64,000 nucleotides of DNA from Natribaculum luteum. GTDB lineage: Archaea > Halobacteriota > Halobacteria > Halobacteriales > Natrialbaceae. Below the pieces are notes generated by a model. The model was not told the origin of the DNA and ran no database searches. It was given only the letters and a program-made list of their open reading frames with translations. Location: assembly GCF_023008545.1 (NCBI RefSeq), contig NZ_CP095397.1, forward strand, positions 2,604,001 to 2,668,000, read 5' to 3'. Shown here in pieces: positions 59,150-64,000 of this stretch (the stretch's first letter is position 1; each line of letters begins with the position of its first letter). The position numbers and the translations under genes are program-made.

Positions 59150-61435
59150 ATGACCGGTGAGGAGTACGTTCGCGACGCCGACCGCACCCTGGAGGAGACC
59201 TACGAGGAGCCGATGAGCCTCGCGGCGTACGTCGACCGGATCTTCGAGAACCCGACGATCGCCTCCCACGCCTCGAAGTACTTGCTCGAGGCGATCGAAG
59301 CCGCCGGAACCCGGACCGTCGTCGAGGAAGGCGAGGAGAAACAGCGGTACCGCTTCTTCGACGACCCGTACAACGACGGCGAGCACGCGATCCTCGGCAA
59401 CACCGAGGTCCTGAACGGGTTCGTCGACGACCTGCGATCGATCGCCGCGGGTCGCGGGAAAGACGAGAAGATCATCTGGTTCGAGGGGCCGACGGCCACG
59501 GGCAAGTCGGAGCTGAAACGCTGTCTCGTCAACGGTCTCCGCGAGTACTCGAAGACGCCCGAGGGGCGACGGTACACCGTCGAGTGGAACGTCCAGAGCG
59601 CAGACGCCGACTCCCGGGGACTGAGCTACGGCGGCGACCCCACCGCGACCGACGACGAGAACTGGTACGAGAGTCCCGTTCAGGCTCACCCGCTGTCGGT
59701 GTTCCCCGAGGAGATCCGTACGGACTTACTCGAGGAACTGAACGACCAACTCGACGACCACGTCCCGATCGAAGTCGACGCCCGCCTCGATCCCTTCTCA
59801 CGGGAGGCCTACGACTTCCTCGAGGAACGGTACCGCCGGCAGGGCGAGGAGGGGCTGTTCTCGGCGATCACTGACGAGAACCACCTGCGGGTGAAAAACT
59901 ACGTCGTCGACGTCGGCCAGGGCGTCGGCGTCCTCCACTCGGAAGACGACGGCCCGCCCAAAGAGCGACTCGTGGGCTCGTGGATGCACGGCATGCTCCA
60001 GGAACTCGACTCGCGTGGCCGGAAGAACCCGCAGGCCTTTTCCTACGACGGCGTGCTCTCGCAGGGAAACGGTGCGCTGACGATCGTCGAGGACGCCGCC
60101 CAGCACGCCGACCTCCTGCAGAAGCTGCTGAACGTCCCCGACGAGTCGTCGGTCAAACTCGACAAGGGCATCGGGATGGACGTCGACACCCAGTTGCTGA
60201 TCATCTCGAATCCCGACCTCGAGGCCCAGCTCAACCAGCACGCAGATCGCAACGGCATGGATCCGCTGAAGGCGCTGAAACGCCGCCTCGACAAACACGA
60301 GTTTGGCTACCTGACGAACCTCAGCCTCGAGACGGAGCTCATTCGGCGGGAGCTCACCGGCGAGACGGCCGTCTGGGAGGGCGAGGAGTACGACGAACTC
60401 GAGGCGAAGATCCGCGAACCGGTGACGGTGACGGTCAAAGACGCCGCGGACGACCTCAGAGAGCGGGAGTTCGCCCCGCACGCGCTCGAGGCGGCCGCGC
60501 TGTACGCCGTCGTCACGCGACTCACCGACGAGGATCTGCCGTCGGGGCTCGACCTCGTCGACAAGGCGTTGATCTTCGATCAGGGCTTCCTCCAGGAGGG
60601 CGACACCCGCCGCGAGAAAGACGAGTTCGACTTCGACGACGGCGCACAGAACGGCGAACACGGCATTCCGGTCACGTACACGCGGGACACGCTCGCGGAC
60701 CTGCTGCAGACAGACCGCGACCGACACCACCCGGAACTGCCGGTCGAGGACGTCATCATGCCACGTGACGTCCTGAACGCGATGGCGGACGGACTGGGCG
60801 ACGCGCCCGTCTTCTCGACGGGCGAACGGTCCGAGTTCGAGAACCGCGTGGTGCCAGTGAAAAACCGCATCTTCGATCGACAGGAGGAGGACGTCGTCGA
60901 GGCGATCATGCACGACAAACGCGTCGACGAGGACACCGTCGCCGAGTACGTCGAGCACGTCTACGCCTGGGAGACCGACGAACCGCTGTACAACGACCGC
61001 GGCGAGCGCGTCGAACCCGACCCGCTGAAGATGAAAGTCTTCGAGGTCGAGCACCTCGGGCGGTTCGCCGAGGAGGCCTACCAGGGTAACCGCCCCCGCG
61101 AGAGCGTCCGGCAGTTCCGCCGGGAGAAGGTCATCACCGCGTTGAACCGCCACGCGTGGGAACAGCGCAACGAGGACTTCAGCGTCGAGGACGTCGACCT
61201 GACCGCGATTCCGGTGATCAAGACCGTCCTCGAGACCCACGACTGGGACGACGTCCGTCGGACCTTCGAAGACTTCGACCCCCGTCAGTGGGACGACCCG
61301 CCAAGCGGGACGGAGACCGAGGCGGTCAAAGAGGACACCATCGAGACGATGAGCGACCTCTTCGACTACACCGAGGCGTCCGCAGAACTGACCAGCAGAC
61401 ACGTCATGGGGCAGGTGAGCTACCGATGGGACTGA
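59150..61435 (+). CDS. PrkA-family AAA protein, second divergent copy
   Basis: A 761-residue protein starting one base after the first PrkA stop. Walker A is GPTATGKS at 113-120, and family blocks include [20 protein letters not shown] (like NDGENTFYGKVI in the first copy), [20 protein letters not shown] and a C-terminal [20 protein letters not shown]. It is clearly homologous in layout to the first copy but differs throughout, so the pair is an old duplication that may form a hetero-complex. The stop overlaps the start of the DUF444 gene. Confidence 0.85.
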   Translation: MTGEEYVRDADRTLEETYEEPMSLAAYVDRIFENPTIASHASKYLLEAIEAAGTRTVVEEGEEKQRYRFFDDPYNDGEHAILGNTEVLNGFVDDLRSIAAGRGKDEKIIWFEGPTATGKSELKRCLVNGLREYSKTPEGRRYTVEWNVQSADADSRGLSYGGDPTATDDENWYESPVQAHPLSVFPEEIRTDLLEELNDQLDDHVPIEVDARLDPFSREAYDFLEERYRRQGEEGLFSAITDENHLRVKNYVVDVGQGVGVLHSEDDGPPKERLVGSWMHGMLQELDSRGRKNPQAFSYDGVLSQGNGALTIVEDAAQHADLLQKLLNVPDESSVKLDKGIGMDVDTQLLIISNPDLEAQLNQHADRNGMDPLKALKRRLDKHEFGYLTNLSLETELIRRELTGETAVWEGEEYDELEAKIREPVTVTVKDAADDLREREFAPHALEAAALYAVVTRLTDEDLPSGLDLVDKALIFDQGFLQEGDTRREKDEFDFDDGAQNGEHGIPVTYTRDTLADLLQTDRDRHHPELPVEDVIMPRDVLNAMADGLGDAPVFSTGERSEFENRVVPVKNRIFDRQEEDVVEAIMHDKRVDEDTVAEYVEHVYAWETDEPLYNDRGERVEPDPLKMKVFEVEHLGRFAEEAYQGNRPRESVRQFRREKVITALNRHAWEQRNEDFSVEDVDLTAIPVIKTVLETHDWDDVRRTFEDFDPRQWDDPPSGTETEAVKEDTIETMSDLFDYTEASAELTSRHVMGQVSYRWD

Positions 61436-62754
61436 GAGACGACCTCGAGCGGTTCCGTGAAGTGGGTGAAAAGCGCCGCGAGGACCTCGCCGACTTCATC
61501 CAGTACGGCGACCTCGGGGGGAGCCGTCCCGACGAGATCAACATCCCGGTCAAGATCGTCTCGCTGCCGGAGTTCGAGTACGACCAGCGAGACAAGGGCG
61601 GGGTCGGCCAGGGCGACGGCGGGACGCCCGACGTGGGCCAGCCCGTCGGCCAGCCACAGCCCCAGCCCGGCGACGACGACGGCGACGGCGACGAGCCCGG
61701 CGAGGACGGCGGCGAGCACGAGTACTACGAGATGGATCCCGAGGAGTTCGCCCAGGAACTCGACGAGGAACTCGGACTCGACCTGGAGCCGAAAGGAAAG
61801 CGGGTGATCGAGGAGAAAGAGGGGCCGTTTACCGACCTCACGCGATCGGGGCCGGACAGCACGCTCGACTTCGAGCGGATGTTCAAAGAAGGCCTCAAGC
61901 GCAAACTCGCGATGGACTTTGACGAGGAGTTCTTGCGCGAGGTGTGCAAAGTCGAGGGGATCACCCCCCGAGAGGTCTTCGAGTGGGCACGCGGCGAGAA
62001 CCTCCCCGTCTCGATGGCCTGGATCGAGGAGGCGTTCCGCGAACTCCCCGACGACGAGTTGGGAACGTGGTCTTCGATCGAGGAGGTCGAGGAGAACGTC
62101 GACCGCGAGAGCGTCCAGCAGAAGATCCGCCGCGAGGGGATCAAGCACGTCCCGTTCCGCCGGGAGGACGAACGCTACCGCCACCCCGAGATCGTCGAGG
62201 AGAAAGAGAAGAACGTCGTCGTGGTCAACATCCGCGACGTCTCCGGGTCGATGCGCGAGAAGAAGCGCGAACTCGTCGAGCGGACGTTCACCCCACTGGA
62301 CTGGTATCTCACCGGCAAGTACGACAACGCCGAGTTCGTCTACATCGCCCACGACGCCGAGGCCTGGGAAGTCGAACGCGAGGACTTCTTCGGCATCCGA
62401 TCGGGCGGCGGGACGAAGATCTCGAGCGCGTACGAGCTTGCCGCCGAACTGTTAGAGGAGTATCCCTGGAACGACTGGAACCGCTACGTCTTCGCCGCCG
62501 GGGACTCAGAGAACTCGAGCAACGACACCGAAGAGCGCGTCATTCCGCTGATGGAGCAGATCCCGGCGAACCTCCACGCCTACGTCGAGACCCAGCCCAG
62601 CGGGAACGCGATCAACGCCACTCACGCCGAGGAACTCGAGCGTCACTTCGGCGACGACGACGACGACGTTGCGGTGGCGTACGTCAACGGCGAGGCGGAC
62701 GTGACCGACGCAATCTACGAAATTCTCAGCACGGAGGGTGAGACCGATGAGTGA
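61426..62754 (+). CDS. DUF444 (YeaH/YhbH) VWA-like protein
   Basis: A 442-residue protein from the ATG giving [21 protein letters not shown] Gly/Pro/Asp-rich linker at about 60-100 precedes a charged helical region and a C-terminal von Willebrand A-like domain with the metal site DVSGSM in [19 protein letters not shown]. In bacteria YeaH/YhbH genes sit with prkA and spoVR, as here, in stress and stationary-phase programmes. It overlaps both neighbours by about eight to ten bases, so all are translated together. Confidence 0.9.
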   Translation: MGLRDDLERFREVGEKRREDLADFIQYGDLGGSRPDEINIPVKIVSLPEFEYDQRDKGGVGQGDGGTPDVGQPVGQPQPQPGDDDGDGDEPGEDGGEHEYYEMDPEEFAQELDEELGLDLEPKGKRVIEEKEGPFTDLTRSGPDSTLDFERMFKEGLKRKLAMDFDEEFLREVCKVEGITPREVFEWARGENLPVSMAWIEEAFRELPDDELGTWSSIEEVEENVDRESVQQKIRREGIKHVPFRREDERYRHPEIVEEKEKNVVVVNIRDVSGSMREKKRELVERTFTPLDWYLTGKYDNAEFVYIAHDAEAWEVEREDFFGIRSGGGTKISSAYELAAELLEEYPWNDWNRYVFAAGDSENSSNDTEERVIPLMEQIPANLHAYVETQPSGNAINATHAEELERHFGDDDDDVAVAYVNGEADVTDAIYEILSTEGETDE

Positions 62755-64000
62755 AACCGACAGATTCCGCAAACAGGCGATCGCGACCGACCTCGAGGAA
62801 CCGGTCCGCGAGGCCCGCAACCTCGCAGAGAAACTCGGTCTCGAGCCGTACCCAGTCAACTACTGGATCGTCGACTACGACGAGATGAACGAACTCATCG
62901 CCTACGGTGGGTTCCAGTCCCGCTATCCCCACTGGCGGTGGGGCATGCAGTACGACCGCCAGCAGAAACAGGACCGCTACAGCGGCGGGAAAGCATTCGA
63001 GATCGTCAACAACGACAACCCCGCCCACGCTTTCCTCCAGGAGTCGAACACGGTCGCAGACCAGAAGGCAGTGATCACCCACGTCGAGGCTCACTCCGAT
63101 TTCTTCGCGAACAACGAGTGGTTCGGCATGTTCACTGCCGGGCGCGCAGACGAGGAGTCCGTCGACGCCGCGGCGATGCTCGAACGCCACGCCAGGGCGA
63201 TCGGCGACTACATGTCCGATTCCGAGATCGACCGCGCCGAAGTCGAGAAGTGGATCGATCACGCACTCACGCTCGAGGACAACATCGATCAACACCGGGT
63301 GTTCGTCCGCCGACTCGACCTCGGCAGCGGACCGGAGGACGAAATCGACGAGGACCTCGCGGAGAAACTCGACGAACTCGACCTCTCCGACGAGGTCAAA
63401 GCCGAGGTCTTCGACGAGGAGTGGCTCGAGGCGCTCGAGAACGGCGACGGCGTGACGAGCGTCCCCGAAGAGCCGGAGAAAGACATCCTGGCGTTCGTCC
63501 GCGAACACGGCAAGCAGTACGACCCCGAGTCGGGCAAGGCCGTCGAGATGGCGGAGTGGCAACGCGACGTCCTCGACATGATGCGCGCCGAGGCGTACTA
63601 CTTCGCTGCTCAGAAGATGACGAAGGTGATGAACGAGGGGTGGGCCTGTGTCGACCCGGAAACGCCGATATTCACCGCCGACGGGCTCGTTCCGATGCGA
63701 GACGTTGTCGACGACCACACGACCGTCTCCGACGGCGAAACCACTCGAGAAGTCTACGACTCCAATATTATCCCGGATCACGACACCGTGACGATCGAGA
63801 CCCGTCGTGGTTTCGAACTGACCGGGTCGAACAACCACCGGATCAGGCTTCCGGACGGTTCGTGGGCTCGGCTCGACGAACTGTCGATCGGCGACGAGAT
63901 AGAAATCACGGGCGGAAACGATACCTGGCCGTCGACGTACGTCGATCTCGAGTGGGAACCACCCGAAAACGTCACGTTGGACGACGTCGCCGAGGAAGCC
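62747..64000 (+). CDS. SpoVR family protein interrupted by an intein (incomplete at window end)
   Basis: 418 codons are present and the frame runs off the window. Residues 1-300 are Spo[50 protein letters not shown], and [10 protein letters not shown] at 291-300. In other SpoVR/YcgB proteins NEGWA is followed by Ser or Thr and an Trp/His-rich stretch; here it is followed by Cys301 and an intein instead. The start overlaps the DUF444 stop by eight bases. SpoVR acts with PrkA and YeaH in a conserved but poorly understood stress module. Confidence 0.9.
   Translation, partial: MSETDRFRKQAIATDLEEPVREARNLAEKLGLEPYPVNYWIVDYDEMNELIAYGGFQSRYPHWRWGMQYDRQQKQDRYSGGKAFEIVNNDNPAHAFLQESNTVADQKAVITHVEAHSDFFANNEWFGMFTAGRADEESVDAAAMLERHARAIGDYMSDSEIDRAEVEKWIDHALTLEDNIDQHRVFVRRLDLGSGPEDEIDEDLAEKLDELDLSDEVKAEVFDEEWLEALENGDGVTSVPEEPEKDILAFVREHGKQYDPESGKAVEMAEWQRDVLDMMRAEAYYFAAQKMTKVMNEGWACVDPETPIFTADGLVPMRDVVDDHTTVSDGETTREVYDSNIIPDHDTVTIETRRGFELTGSNNHRIRLPDGSWARLDELSIGDEIEITGGNDTWPSTYVDLEWEPPENVTLDDVAEEA
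63647..64000 (+). mobile_element. intein N-terminal part inside the SpoVR gene
   Basis: Begins at Cys301. Splicing block A is [17 protein letters not shown]. Block B is TGSNNHRI (T359, H364) after a strand [12 protein letters not shown], and LSIGDEIEI follows, the usual next conserved piece. Codon use becomes visibly AT-richer (for example tccaatattatcccgg) than in the host gene. The window ends before any homing endonuclease or the C-terminal His-Asn block, so completeness is unknown. Confidence 0.88.

Noticed and set aside
59798-61402. 534-codon minus-strand frame opposite the second PrkA gene
   Set aside because: Shadow frame without any recognisable domain.

Overview
The window is high-GC haloarchaeal DNA (class Halobacteria). 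The proteins are very acidic, genes are packed head to tail with ATGA overlaps, AT-rich TATA-like boxes often sit about 25-35 bases before start codons, and the gene set is typical of halophiles: PorAB next to an Lrp regulator, SurE, Rsm22-like methyltransferase, UPF0179, DUF5820, Rdx, and an ISH6-type insertion sequence. I recognised no rRNA, tRNA or CRISPR array. An alkaliphilic or neutrophilic member of the Natrialbales is possible, but that is only a guess from gene style.

Region 1 (1-7.6 kb) is an AT-richer accessory island. It holds a 5'-truncated integrase fragment, an intact 220-residue tyrosine recombinase, several small unrecognised membrane proteins, an HNH nuclease gene, and a complete ISH6-type insertion sequence with matching inverted repeats and a perfect 8-base target duplication. 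Two imperfect palindromes of almost the same sequence flank the HNH/membrane-protein pair.

Region 2 (7.6-25.7 kb) is the centrepiece: an integrated icosahedral, membrane-containing halovirus of the Halopanivirales type (SH1/PH1/HHIV-2 and SNJ1 relatives). It encodes a VP1-like giant protein with helix-hairpin-helix repeats, a HerA/FtsK-like packaging ATPase in a seven-gene reverse-strand operon with small membrane proteins, the adjacent small and large capsid proteins (VP7- and VP4-like), and a run of membrane/coiled/spike proteins in an order and size series resembling SH1 VP13-VP2-VP5-VP10-VP9-VP3-VP6. The spike candidate is a 992-residue protein with two GLUG-type beta-helix modules and carboxypeptidase-regulatory-like domains. 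The two forward operons share a 23-base promoter block, and the divergent control region at 16.3-16.4 kb carries four copies of an octamer. I see no replication gene.

Region 3 (25.8-30.5 kb) is the right flank of the island: a 30-residue hydrophobic peptide, a translationally coupled SWIM / 41-residue / ribbon-helix-helix operon, a Tat lipoprotein, a copper-chaperone-like protein, a PD-(D/E)XK-like protein, MazG and a zinc ribbon.

Region 4 (30.6-56.5 kb) is ordinary chromosome: OsmC, Rdx, SurE, Rsm22-like methyltransferase, prephenate dehydrogenase, HtpX-like protease, Xaa-Pro peptidase, AroA and AroC (shikimate pathway), PorAB with an Lrp regulator, TyrS, BirA, a universal stress protein, an amidohydrolase, an HD phosphohydrolase, UPF0179 and DUF5820.

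Region 5 (57-64 kb) is a four-gene operon of two different PrkA-like kinases/AAA proteins, a DUF444 (YeaH/YhbH) VWA protein and a SpoVR-family protein. The SpoVR gene is interrupted by the start of an intein exactly after its conserved NEGWA motif; the window ends inside the intein.
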